From positions 143,867 to 207,866 of the forward strand of contig JAFRSU010000076.1 in assembly GCA_017427415.1 (NCBI GenBank): a stretch of 64,000 nt of DNA. The letters are read 5' to 3'. The translations under genes were made by a program, and so were the position numbers. Shown in pieces: positions 25,546 to 34,115 of the stretch. The stretch comes from Lachnospiraceae bacterium. GTDB taxonomy: Bacteria > Bacillota > Clostridia > Lachnospirales > Lachnospiraceae. Within the stretch, counting starts at the first letter, position 1. Every line of letters begins with the position of its first letter. The notes below the pieces were generated by a model. That model was not told where the DNA came from. It did no database searches and was given only the letters and a program-made list of their open reading frames with translations.

Positions 25546-26756
25546 TAATCAAAAAATTTCAGGGGAATACGGAAACGGAAGCTATAATGAAGGCCAGGGA
25601 TGAACTGGGCAAGGATGCTATCGTGACTAACGTCAAGCAGATAAAGCCCGGCGGACTCATGCGCCTGTTCAAAAAGCCGACATACGAGATCACGGCGGCA
25701 CTTGACGAGACTCCGCCGAAGACAGAGCTCTCAAGACGCGAGAGCATTAAAGCTATGTTTAAGGATAATCCGGATATCATATTGGATGATGATAAAAAGG
25801 ATGCAAAAGAGGACGAAAAGTTCACTTCAAGCTTAAGTGATCCGGCAAAGCTGGAACAGAAGATATCCAATATAGCAATGCTTTTGGAAAAGCAGATGGG
25901 CGCGGCGGCAAAAGCCGATTCTGAAAAAAAAGATGAAGAAAAGAAGGATACGGCTGAGGAAAAGAATAATGCCTGCCTTCAGCTTATATACAAACAGCTC
26001 CTTGAAAACGAGGTGGATGAAAAGTACATCAACCAGCTCATTACCGAGATAGAGCCTGCACTGAAGAAGGACGGCTCGGTGGAAAACATCCTTTCGGGCA
26101 TTTACCAGAAAATAGTGCTCAAGCTCGGAAAGACCGAGGTCATGGGTGTGACTCAGGGAAAAGCGAGATTTGTATTCTTCATCGGACCTACCGGAGTAGG
26201 AAAAACCACTACTATCGCAAAGCTTGCATCAAAGCTCAAGCTTGACAGGAAGCTGAACGTGGCACTGCTTACAGCCGATACATACAGGATAGCGGCAGTG
26301 GACCAGTTGAAAACGTATGCGGAGATACTTAATGTTCCGCTTAAAGTAGTGTATTCCGATACCGAGCTTAAAGATGCGTACGAAGAAATGAAGAATTACG
26401 ATATCGTTCTCATCGATACCGCAGGGCGTTCCCACAGGGACAAACAGCAGCGGGAGGATATCGAAAAGCTTATAAGTGCGGTACCGGCTGAGGAAAGGGA
26501 TATCTTCCTTGTCTTAAGCATCACGACCAAGTACAGCGATCTTATAAGGATTACGCAAAGCTATTCCGAAATAGCCGAATACAGGCTGATATTTACAAAA
26601 CTGGATGAAACAGATACTCTCGGAAATATATTTAACGTGAAGCTTTTGACCGGAGCTCCGTTATCATATGCGACATTCGGACAGAAGGTACCGAACGATA
26701 TTTCAAGGCTTGATGCCCAGATGATCGCAAAACAATTGCTCGGAGGCAGTGACTGA
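25542..26756 (+). CDS. flhF: SRP-family GTPase FlhF
   Basis: FlhF sets flagellar position and number. The 404-residue protein has a basic N-terminal domain, a Lys/Glu-rich linker (about 90-145), and the SRP-type NG domain: Walker A GPTGVGKTTTIAKLA (about 214-228), DTYRIAAVDQL, DTAGRS and FTKLDET. The start is TTG at 25542, overlapping the flhA stop (TTGA). Its partner flhG follows with a one-base overlap. Confidence 0.96.
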   Translation: MIIKKFQGNTETEAIMKARDELGKDAIVTNVKQIKPGGLMRLFKKPTYEITAALDETPPKTELSRRESIKAMFKDNPDIILDDDKKDAKEDEKFTSSLSDPAKLEQKISNIAMLLEKQMGAAAKADSEKKDEEKKDTAEEKNNACLQLIYKQLLENEVDEKYINQLITEIEPALKKDGSVENILSGIYQKIVLKLGKTEVMGVTQGKARFVFFIGPTGVGKTTTIAKLASKLKLDRKLNVALLTADTYRIAAVDQLKTYAEILNVPLKVVYSDTELKDAYEEMKNYDIVLIDTAGRSHRDKQQREDIEKLISAVPAEERDIFLVLSITTKYSDLIRITQSYSEIAEYRLIFTKLDETDTLGNIFNVKLLTGAPLSYATFGQKVPNDISRLDAQMIAKQLLGGSD

Positions 26757-27670
26757 TGGATCAGGCCGAACAGCTGAGGATGCTGGTAAACAAACAGCAG
26801 GAACAGAAGAAAAAAGAAAGAAAGGTTTCGAGAGTAATAACGGTCACAAGCGGCAAGGGCGGTGTAGGAAAGTCAACACTTACCGTTAATCTTGCCATCC
26901 AGCTTTCAAGACTCGGGAAAAAGGTCATCATCCTTGATGCGGATTTCGGACTGGCAAATATAGAGGTAATGCTCGGTATAAGACCTGACTATAATCTTGC
27001 CGACCTGATGTTCCGCGGAAAGGAATTAAAGGAGATAATAATCCCCGGTCCGGAAAACATAGGCTTTATTTCCGGAGGTTCGGGCATACAGGAGCTTTCA
27101 AGGCTCACAAGGGAACAGGTAGTATATCTGGTGCAGAAGCTTTACGAACTCGATGAGCTGGCAGATATAATCCTTGTAGATACGGGTGCGGGTATTTCCG
27201 ACTCGGTATTGGAGTTCGTATCGGCCAGCAACGAGGTGTTACTGGTGGCTACTCCGGAGCCCACATCCATTACCGATGCATATGCACTTTTAAAAACACT
27301 TAACCGAAGGAGCGGGTTCTCCAAGGAAGATACTGTCTTAAGAATGGTGGCAAACCGTATAAAGGGCAATGAAGAGGGCGAGGCGCTGTATAACAAGCTC
27401 GGTATAGTAGTGGAGAAGTTCTTAAATCTTAAGGTAGAATATATGGGAGGCATCCCGGACGATCCGAATTGCGGAAAGGCCATCATGCAGCAGAGTCCGA
27501 TCACCTTATCGGAGCCGCGCTCGGCTTCGGTAAAGGCTATAGCTTCCATAGCAGCCAAGATCGCACAGAGTGAAAACGAAACTGTAGACAGGAAAGGAAT
27601 TTCCCAGCTTTTCAGCCGCTTCCTGAAAAGCATATACAGAAAGAAAAATAAACAGAACAAGGATGCTTAG
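26756..27670 (+). CDS. flhG: MinD-like ATPase FlhG (YlxH)
   Basis: FlhG limits flagellar number and activates the FlhF GTPase. The N-terminal DQAEQLR (residues 2-8) matches the known activator motif DQAxxLR that inserts into FlhF. The ParA/MinD P-loop SGKGGVGKST (about 33-42) follows, then DADFGLANIEVMLG and the VDTGAGIS Walker B-like segment. Length (304) is typical. Its ATG overlaps the flhF TGA by one base. Confidence 0.95.
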   Translation: MDQAEQLRMLVNKQQEQKKKERKVSRVITVTSGKGGVGKSTLTVNLAIQLSRLGKKVIILDADFGLANIEVMLGIRPDYNLADLMFRGKELKEIIIPGPENIGFISGGSGIQELSRLTREQVVYLVQKLYELDELADIILVDTGAGISDSVLEFVSASNEVLLVATPEPTSITDAYALLKTLNRRSGFSKEDTVLRMVANRIKGNEEGEALYNKLGIVVEKFLNLKVEYMGGIPDDPNCGKAIMQQSPITLSEPRSASVKAIASIAAKIAQSENETVDRKGISQLFSRFLKSIYRKKNKQNKDA

Positions 27671-27708
27671 AACAGTAGTTTAAGGCAGACAAACGGAAGG
27701 ATAGTTTT

Positions 27709-28464
27709 ATGCTCAGAAAGGTTTTAAAGGTTGGAGACAAAATTGAATTAAAAAGTGTAAATCATCCGAAGTCTTCCGACGGACAGGCAAAGGTATATAA
27801 AAGCCAGGTTCTTGATATATTGGATGATTACAGGATGAATATAGCGGTTCCGATAGAGTCGGGTCATTTCGTACCGCTTGAAGTAGGTGCGACATATGAA
27901 ATGAGTTTCCTCACGATCTCCGGCCTGTTTATGTGTAAATGTGAGATAAAAAACCGTTTAAAACAGGATAATCTATATTACCTTTCCGTATTGGTGATCT
28001 CTGAACTTAAAAGGGACCAGCGCAGACAGTATTTCCGTCTCGAGAAGGTCATGAGGCTGAAATACAGGGTTATATCGGAGCTTGAGGTACGGCTCAGATA
28101 CTTCATGGAGAAAAAAGCTTACAAGGACGACCGCGAGAAGAGGATCGTGTCCGAAAAGCTTGAGCAGCTTGAGGGAGCGAGTCTCGAAGGGACCATAGTC
28201 AATGTAAGCGGAGGCGGTCTGAAATTCGCATCGGATGTAAAGCATGAGCACGGGACCGTCATATATGTCAGCTTCAGTCTTGATGAAGGGATAGATATAG
28301 AGGCGGAAGCAAGGATCATCGGTGTGGCCGAGGTCGAGAATGTAAGGGGCAGGACAGAATACCGGTGTGAGTTCTCAAAGATAAAGAAAGAGATACGTGA
28401 AAAGATAGTCAGGTATGTTTTCAGTGAAGAGAGAAGACAGAGACAGAAGGAAAACGGACTGTGA
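27709..28464 (+). CDS. PilZ-domain c-di-GMP-binding flagellar brake protein (YcgR-like)
   Basis: YcgR-type proteins bind c-di-GMP and slow the motor. The 251-residue protein has an N-terminal YcgR/YpfA domain (IELKSVNHP and later GHFVPLEVGATYEMSF) and a C-terminal PilZ domain with both ligand motifs: RDQRRQYFR (RxxxR, about 103-111) and NVSGGGLKF (D/NxSxxG type, about 165-173). It stands between flhG and cheB, linking c-di-GMP to this flagellar system. An HD-GYP gene later in the window would lower the same signal. Confidence 0.92.
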   Translation: MLRKVLKVGDKIELKSVNHPKSSDGQAKVYKSQVLDILDDYRMNIAVPIESGHFVPLEVGATYEMSFLTISGLFMCKCEIKNRLKQDNLYYLSVLVISELKRDQRRQYFRLEKVMRLKYRVISELEVRLRYFMEKKAYKDDREKRIVSEKLEQLEGASLEGTIVNVSGGGLKFASDVKHEHGTVIYVSFSLDEGIDIEAEARIIGVAEVENVRGRTEYRCEFSKIKKEIREKIVRYVFSEERRQRQKENGL

Positions 28465-29156
28465 GCATAAAAAACACGGAAAAAGATAAAAAAATATCAC
28501 AAAACGGTGACTCTGCACTCATGTGCAGTGAAGAATCTGATATAATAGGAAATACGAAAGAGGAGAAGGCAGAAACCATCCGTCGTCTTGTTGTGATATG
28601 TGCATCGACGGGCGGTCCCAAAGCATTACACAAGGTATTGTTTTATCTGCCGGACAACCTGAATGCGCCTGTGCTTATCGTGCAGCATATGCCGAAAGGA
28701 TTTACCGAATCCTTAGCCGACAGGCTCGGAAAAAAATGCGGCCTTAATGTAAAGGAAGCAGGTGACGGTGATAAGCCTGAAAAAGGAAAGGTATATGTCG
28801 CAAAAGGCGGCATGCACATGAAGCTTACAAAATTCAGGAGTACATATAAGATATCTCTTTCGGACGATCCGCCCCAAGGCGGGCTTAAACCCTGTGCCGA
28901 CCTTCTTTTCGAATCGATAAAGGATATAGGGGTCGATGAAGTTGTGGCTGTGGTCCTTACCGGTATGGGAAGTGACGGGACAGCCGGCATAATGAGCCTT
29001 TTGGAAAAGAAAAAGGTGCATGTTATAGCCCAGGATGAACAGACCAGTACCGTTTTCGGCATGCCTTCGAGCATAATCAAAGCAGGAGCCGCGGATGAGA
29101 TACTGCCGATAGGGAAAATAGCGGATGCAATAGTAAAAGCAGTCGGTACATTTTAA
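28461..29156 (+). CDS. cheB: Chemotaxis methylesterase CheB lacking the receiver domain
   Basis: CheB removes methyl groups from (and deamidates) chemoreceptors. This 231-residue protein has only the catalytic domain, with its Ser-His-Asp triad: Ser49 in ASTGGP, His76 in VQHMP and Asp172 in GMGSDG. The usual N-terminal receiver domain (about 120 residues, phosphorylated by CheA) is missing and replaced by some 40 charged residues. The start is GTG at 28461, overlapping the PilZ gene. Full-length CheB is normally about 350 residues, so activity may be constitutive or controlled otherwise. Confidence 0.92.
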   Translation: MSIKNTEKDKKISQNGDSALMCSEESDIIGNTKEEKAETIRRLVVICASTGGPKALHKVLFYLPDNLNAPVLIVQHMPKGFTESLADRLGKKCGLNVKEAGDGDKPEKGKVYVAKGGMHMKLTKFRSTYKISLSDDPPQGGLKPCADLLFESIKDIGVDEVVAVVLTGMGSDGTAGIMSLLEKKKVHVIAQDEQTSTVFGMPSSIIKAGAADEILPIGKIADAIVKAVGTF

Positions 29157-29222
29157 AAAGTGATATCGGTAACCGGTAAGGTTTTAAGAACACACAGACC
29201 GGTCAGCAAAGAGGAGGAGCGT

Positions 29223-31340
29223 ATGGACGTCAGCCAATATCTGGAGGTATTTATAGAAGAAGCAAAAGAGCATCTTCAGGCACTTAATGAACATCTTCTT
29301 ATATTAGAAAAAGAACCGGAAAATGAAAATACCATAAATGAAATATTCCGTGCAGCCCACTCTCTTAAAGGAATGGCCGGTACCATGGGATACAAAAGGA
29401 TGCAGCGCTTGACCCATGATATGGAGAATGTATTCCAGGAGATAAGGTCGGGCAAGATGAAGGTAAGATCCGAACTTACCGATGTCCTGTTTGAGGGCCT
29501 GGATGCGCTGCAGGAATATGTCGATAATATCATCAATACACAGGACGAGGGAACCAATGATAACCAGCCGCTTATCGATGCGCTTGCAAGAGAGCTGGAT
29601 GTAGGACTTAACGGGGGACAGGAAAAAAAGGAAGCCGAAAAGCCTGCTGCAGCGCCTGAAAAGAAAGAGGCTCCCGCTCCCGAGGCAAAGCCGGAAGATA
29701 ATGTTCCTAAGGTAAACTATGCGGAGTATGAGAAGACTGCGATACAGGAAGCAGCATCCGAAGGCCTGGCGGCTTTCGAGATACATGTGGATCTGCAGGA
29801 AAGCTGTCTGTTAAAGGCAGCCAGGGCTTACCTTGTATTTAAGGCAGTGGAGGAATTCGGTGAGATCATCAAATCGGTTCCGGATGCCCAGATGATAGAG
29901 GATGAGAAGTTTGATTTCAGCTTTGTGGTAGTAGTTCTTTCCAATGCCGAGCCTGAAAATATAAGAAAAAGAGTATTAAACGTATCAGAGGTAAAAGAGG
30001 CGACTGTTCAGAAGGTTGACTTCGGAAGCGCGGTTCCTGCCGATACTTTAGAAAAAGCCGAGGAAGCCGTAAAGGGAAGTGACGAAAAGGGCGCGGAAGC
30101 ACCCGCACAGACACCTGCAAAGGCTGCAGCACCCGCCACTGCTCAAAAGAGCGGACAGCAGACGGCAAAGAAGGCTGTTGTTAACCGTTCGGTACGTGTT
30201 GATATCGAAAAGCTTGACGATCTGATGAATCTGGTGAGTGAGCTTATCATAGCAAAGAACGGGCTGGCTTCCATATCCGGGGATGATTTTGCAAAGAAGG
30301 AAAAGAAGACCATATATAATGAACAGATAGAGTACTTAGAGAGGATCACTTCAAACATCCATCAGAGTGTCATGAAAGTCCGCATGGTACCTATCGAGAG
30401 CGTAGTAAACCGCTTCCCGAGAATGATAAGGGATCTATCCAAGAAGCTTGACAAGCCCATGGAGCTTGTTATGAGCGGTGAAGAGACGGAACTTGACCGT
30501 ACGGTTATCGATGAGATAGGCGATCCTTTGATGCATATCTTAAGGAATTCCGCTGACCATGGCTTGGAGAGTGCGGAAAAGAGAAAGGCACTCGGTAAAC
30601 CCGAGACAGGTCTGATTACGCTTAATGCATTCCAGGAAGGAAACAGCGTCATCATCGAATGCAGTGATGACGGTGCCGGTATCGATACCGAAAAGGTTAA
30701 GAAAAAAGCCATAGAAAAGGGTACGATCACAGAGGAACAGGCAGAGACCATGTCGGAAAAAGACTTTATCGATCTGCTCTTTAGACCCAGTTTCTCCACT
30801 GCCGAACAGGTATCCGATGTTTCCGGCAGAGGTGTAGGCCTTGATGTAGTTAAATCAAAGATAGAATCACTGTCCGGTACCGTTGAGTGTAAGACGGTGC
30901 TCGGCCAGGGTACCACGTTTACCATCAGGCTTCCGCTGACACTTGCCATCATACAGTCACTTATGGTCACCATCGGAGGCGAAAAATATGCCATCCCTCT
31001 CGGAAGTATCGATACCATCGAGGATATACCGAAGGAAGAGGTTAAGAAGGTAGAAAAGAAAGAGGTCATAAACTTAAGAGGAAGCGTTATACCTCTTATC
31101 AGAATGGCGGAGCTGCTTGACGTACCCGGCGAAAGACCTGAAAAGGATACGGTGACCATGGTAGTGGTCGCAAAGGGTGACAGGAAAGCCGGTCTTGTGG
31201 TGGATGAGCTTATAGGGCAGCTTGAGATTGTTATAAAATCCATCGGAAAATATATCAACAACAGCAAGATGATAAGCGGCGCTACTGTACTCGGCGACGG
31301 CGAGGTTGCACTTATCCTCGATGCGAACGCTTTAGTATAA
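29223..31340 (+). CDS. cheA: Chemotaxis histidine kinase CheA
   Basis: CheA phosphorylates itself on the Hpt domain and passes phosphate to CheY. From the ATG at 29223 (705 residues): P1 Hpt with His46 in AAHSLKGMAGTMGY; an Ala/Glu/Pro linker; a P2-like substrate-binding domain (about 165-260); a second Ala-rich linker; P3 dimerisation (RSVRVDIEKLDDLMNLVSEL); P4 kinase with HILRNSADHGLE and ECSDDGAGID; and P5 CheW-like. An in-frame GTG at 29160 would add 21 residues, but GAGGAGGAGC sits ahead of 29223. Confidence 0.96.
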   Translation: MDVSQYLEVFIEEAKEHLQALNEHLLILEKEPENENTINEIFRAAHSLKGMAGTMGYKRMQRLTHDMENVFQEIRSGKMKVRSELTDVLFEGLDALQEYVDNIINTQDEGTNDNQPLIDALARELDVGLNGGQEKKEAEKPAAAPEKKEAPAPEAKPEDNVPKVNYAEYEKTAIQEAASEGLAAFEIHVDLQESCLLKAARAYLVFKAVEEFGEIIKSVPDAQMIEDEKFDFSFVVVVLSNAEPENIRKRVLNVSEVKEATVQKVDFGSAVPADTLEKAEEAVKGSDEKGAEAPAQTPAKAAAPATAQKSGQQTAKKAVVNRSVRVDIEKLDDLMNLVSELIIAKNGLASISGDDFAKKEKKTIYNEQIEYLERITSNIHQSVMKVRMVPIESVVNRFPRMIRDLSKKLDKPMELVMSGEETELDRTVIDEIGDPLMHILRNSADHGLESAEKRKALGKPETGLITLNAFQEGNSVIIECSDDGAGIDTEKVKKKAIEKGTITEEQAETMSEKDFIDLLFRPSFSTAEQVSDVSGRGVGLDVVKSKIESLSGTVECKTVLGQGTTFTIRLPLTLAIIQSLMVTIGGEKYAIPLGSIDTIEDIPKEEVKKVEKKEVINLRGSVIPLIRMAELLDVPGERPEKDTVTMVVVAKGDRKAGLVVDELIGQLEIVIKSIGKYINNSKMISGATVLGDGEVALILDANALV

Positions 31341-31352
31341 GGGAGGTTTGTT

Positions 31353-31814
31353 ATGGCAGATGCAGCTGACTTCACCAACAATGCTAAACTTACGCAGTAT
31401 ATTGGTGTCATGATAAATAATGAACAATACGGTATAGACATTAGTTTCGTGGATAATATCGTGAGAATGCAGAGGATAACGCGTGTCCCGAAATCCCAGC
31501 CTTTCTTTCCGGGAGTCATAAACTTAAGAGGCGAGATTATACCTGTCATGAGTTTAAGAAGAAAATTCGGACTTGAGGATGATGTCTTTACCACTAAGAC
31601 AAGGATACTTATCCTTAAGCCTGAACCGCAGGCTTCCATAGGATTTATCGTGGATGAGGTAAAAGAAGTTCTTTCACTTTCGGAGGATGATATCGATCAT
31701 GTATCGAATCCCGATGACAGAAATACATATGTTACCGGAGTGGGAAAGCATGCCAAGGGACTTATATCCATCATGAATGTTCCCGCAGTACTGGCTGAAA
31801 AGGAAGCAACCTGA
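31353..31814 (+). CDS. cheW: Chemotaxis coupling protein CheW
   Basis: CheW links CheA to chemoreceptors. The 153-residue protein contains QYIGVMINNEQYGIDISFV, VPKSQPFFPGVINLRGEIIPVM (quoted in parts: FFPGVINLRGEIIPV) and FIVDEVKEVLSL, the standard CheW landmarks. AAGGGAGG precedes the ATG, 12 bases after cheA. It is the only cheW in the window. Confidence 0.96.
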   Translation: MADAADFTNNAKLTQYIGVMINNEQYGIDISFVDNIVRMQRITRVPKSQPFFPGVINLRGEIIPVMSLRRKFGLEDDVFTTKTRILILKPEPQASIGFIVDEVKEVLSLSEDDIDHVSNPDDRNTYVTGVGKHAKGLISIMNVPAVLAEKEAT

Positions 31815-31850
31815 AACCGTTTTAAAGGTGACTTAACAAGAGGGTACGAT

Positions 31851-32480
31851 ATGGAAGAGATGAGGATTGAAGAACTGTCCGATACCGAGTTTGACGTATT
31901 AAAGGAAATATCGAACATCGGCACCGGAAATGCGGCGACAGCCATTTCCAAGCTGCTTGGCGGCCGGGTGGATATAAAAGTACCGGACATCAGGTTCCTG
32001 CAGTTTTCCGAATTGCCTGAGATCATAGGCGGAGCAGAGAATGAAGTGATAGGGATACTTGTTTCGCTCGAAAATGATATTGACGGCATGATGATGTTTG
32101 TTATGGACAAACCATCTGCTTCCGTTATCGTTAACAGGATACTTAACCGTGATAATGAGGAGCTTGGGCAGGAAATGTCCGAGATGGAGATATCGGTTTT
32201 AAGCGAATTCGGGAATATCATCGCAGGCTCGTATCTTTCAGCGATATCGAGGCTTACCGGTATGGTAGTGAGTCCGAGCGTGCCGGCACTCTCCGATGAT
32301 ATGGCCGGAGCGATCCTTTCGGTTCCTGCTATAGAGTTCGGAAAGATGAGTGACCGTGTGCTGCTTATCCGGTCGGAATTCTTAAGTGAATCCGGGCAGG
32401 CTAAGGGATTTTTCATACTTGTACCTACGTTAAAAGGTTTTGACAATATTTTTAAAAGATTAGGGCTTAAGAAGAAATAA
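31851..32480 (+). CDS. cheC: CheY-P phosphatase CheC
   Basis: CheC removes phosphate from CheY and, bound to CheD, feeds back on receptor adaptation. The 209-residue protein has two ExxN active-site motifs, KEISNIGTGNAA (about 20-31) and SEFGNIIAG (about 118-126), as in the two-site CheC of Bacillus. cheD follows with a one-base gap, matching their known interaction. Confidence 0.94.
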   Translation: MEEMRIEELSDTEFDVLKEISNIGTGNAATAISKLLGGRVDIKVPDIRFLQFSELPEIIGGAENEVIGILVSLENDIDGMMMFVMDKPSASVIVNRILNRDNEELGQEMSEMEISVLSEFGNIIAGSYLSAISRLTGMVVSPSVPALSDDMAGAILSVPAIEFGKMSDRVLLIRSEFLSESGQAKGFFILVPTLKGFDNIFKRLGLKKK

Positions 32481-32481
32481 A

Positions 32482-32964
32482 ATGGGAGAACTGATCAGAG
32501 TCGGGATGGCCGACATGAATATCTGCAGAGCTCCCGATAAGATAACGACTTTGGGCTTGGGCTCTTGCATAGGACTGGTTTTATTTGATACCGGTACCGC
32601 GACATGCGGGCTGATACATATAATGCTTCCGGACAGTTCCATCACAAAAGCCAATTACAATCCTGCAAAATTTGCGGATACGGGCATTACGGAACTGATA
32701 AAAAGACTGACGCTAAGCGGTGTGCGTTCCGGTTCGCTGTGTGCAAAAATGGCAGGCGGAGCAAGAATGTTCTCCATGAGCGGAAACGATGTCCAGAGCA
32801 TCGGGGATAAAAATAGGGAAGCAGTCACGGATATCCTTAAAAAACTTGGGATACCGCTTATTTCCTCCGATTGCGGGGGGACTTACGGAAGGACTATCGA
32901 GTTTGATCCTGCGACATTCCGATTAAAGATCAGAGCGATAGGGAAAAATGAGTTGTATATTTAG
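32482..32964 (+). CDS. cheD: Chemoreceptor glutamine deamidase CheD
   Basis: CheD deamidates glutamines on chemoreceptors and activates CheC. The 160-residue protein has the catalytic Cys in LGLGSCIGLVL (about Cys27) and the catalytic His in GLIHIMLPDSS (about His46). The Gly-rich segment KMAGGARMF is also conserved. It follows cheC directly. Confidence 0.95.
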   Translation: MGELIRVGMADMNICRAPDKITTLGLGSCIGLVLFDTGTATCGLIHIMLPDSSITKANYNPAKFADTGITELIKRLTLSGVRSGSLCAKMAGGARMFSMSGNDVQSIGDKNREAVTDILKKLGIPLISSDCGGTYGRTIEFDPATFRLKIRAIGKNELYI

Positions 32965-32985
32965 ACAAGGGTATGGAGGAAAGAC

Positions 32986-33273
32986 GTGAAGGACAAGCCG
33001 ATAGCTGTTATCATAACCCTTACTGCCGGACTTATCGCGTGTGTCTGCTGTATCATAAATAAAGCGGGACTGCTCGGGACGCTTATTACGGTCTTCGTTA
33101 CGCTGTTTGTATTTATGATAATCGGGCTGATAGTTAATTCGATAGTGGCAAAACAGGACAGAGAAGCGGAAGAACGTGCAAAGGATCTAAAAGCAAAAGA
33201 GGAAGAAGAAAAGAACAACAAATTAAAGGAAATGTCGGAGCTTTCAGGGGAAGATGAAACTGAAAATGTTTGA
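32986..33273 (+). CDS. Small two-helix membrane protein of unknown function
   Basis: A 95-residue protein with two hydrophobic segments (about 6-24 and 29-51, the latter VFVTLFVFMIIGLIVNSIV) and a highly charged, Lys/Glu-rich coiled-coil tail. The start is GTG at 32986 after TATGGAGG. It lies between cheD and fliA and is clearly in the same operon. I do not recognise the family; a membrane-anchored helper of the flagellar or chemotaxis system is only a guess from position. Confidence 0.75.
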   Translation: MKDKPIAVIITLTAGLIACVCCIINKAGLLGTLITVFVTLFVFMIIGLIVNSIVAKQDREAEERAKDLKAKEEEEKNNKLKEMSELSGEDETENV

Positions 33274-33311
33274 TCGGTAAAAATGTTATTTACTAACAGG
33301 GGGACTACAAA

Positions 33312-34073
33312 ATGGCAGCAACTGACAGAGACAAAATGTGGAGTGAGTACAGCAAACAGAAAACTCCCCAGCTTAGGGAAAAGCTGATAATCGAGTATTC
33401 CGGACTGGTAAAAGTGGTTGCGGGTAAGCTCAGCATGTACTTAGGGTACAACGTGGAATATGACGATCTGGTAGGATACGGGGTATTTGGACTGATAGAT
33501 GCCATCGATAAGTTTGATTACGGTAAAGGAATCAAGTTTGAAACATACGCATCCCTGCGTATAAGGGGTGAGATCCTGGACCAGATCAGAAAGATGGACT
33601 GGATCCCGAGGACGGTGAGACAGAAGCAGAAACAGCTTGATATGGCTTACCGTAAGATAGAGGAGAAGACCGGACGTCTCGCCACTGATGAAGAAATAGC
33701 CGAGGAACTCGGCATTTCAATGGATGAGCTCTTAAATATGCAGAACGAGACCAAGGTAAGCAATATCATTTCCTTAGATGAATATATGGAACAGGGCGAT
33801 TCCAAGGTTGAACCTGTTGAGACCAAGGACTATATGCAGCCTGACAGGGTTGTGGAAAAGGAGGAGTTAAAGAAGCTTCTTCTTGAAGTCTTAGAGACGC
33901 TTACGGATAAGGAGAAAAAGGTTATCCTGCTGTATTATTATGAGGAAATGACCCTGAAAGAGATAAGCAATGTAATGGATGTATCGGAATCCAGAGTATC
34001 ACAGCTGCATTCAAAGGCACTGATCAAGATGAGGCAGCGTCTGGGCAGCAATATGCAGATGTTCCTCGGATAA
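33312..34073 (+). CDS. fliA: Flagellar sigma factor FliA (sigma-28, SigD)
   Basis: FliA directs RNA polymerase to late flagellar and chemotaxis promoters. The 253-residue protein has region 2 (VEYDDLVGYGVFGLIDAIDKFD, quoted partly as DDLVGYGVFGLIDAIDKFD; then FETYASLRIRGEILDQIR), region 3 (RQKQKQLDMAYRKIEEKTGR) and region 4 (LTDKEKKVILLYYYEEMTLKEI and VSESRVSQLHSKAL). GGGGGAC precedes the ATG. As in Bacillus it stands near the end of the fla/che operon. Confidence 0.96.
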   Translation: MAATDRDKMWSEYSKQKTPQLREKLIIEYSGLVKVVAGKLSMYLGYNVEYDDLVGYGVFGLIDAIDKFDYGKGIKFETYASLRIRGEILDQIRKMDWIPRTVRQKQKQLDMAYRKIEEKTGRLATDEEIAEELGISMDELLNMQNETKVSNIISLDEYMEQGDSKVEPVETKDYMQPDRVVEKEELKKLLLEVLETLTDKEKKVILLYYYEEMTLKEISNVMDVSESRVSQLHSKALIKMRQRLGSNMQMFLG

Positions 34074-34115
34074 GCGGCCTAAGAAGTGCCCACTTAACGG
34101 AAGGAAGTGAAGGCT

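Noticed and set aside
30362..31639. Long antisense open frame (425 codons) opposite cheA and cheW
   Set aside because: It mirrors strongly conserved CheA and CheW coding sequence, has no ribosome binding site, and its translation is Ser/Ile-rich without any domain.
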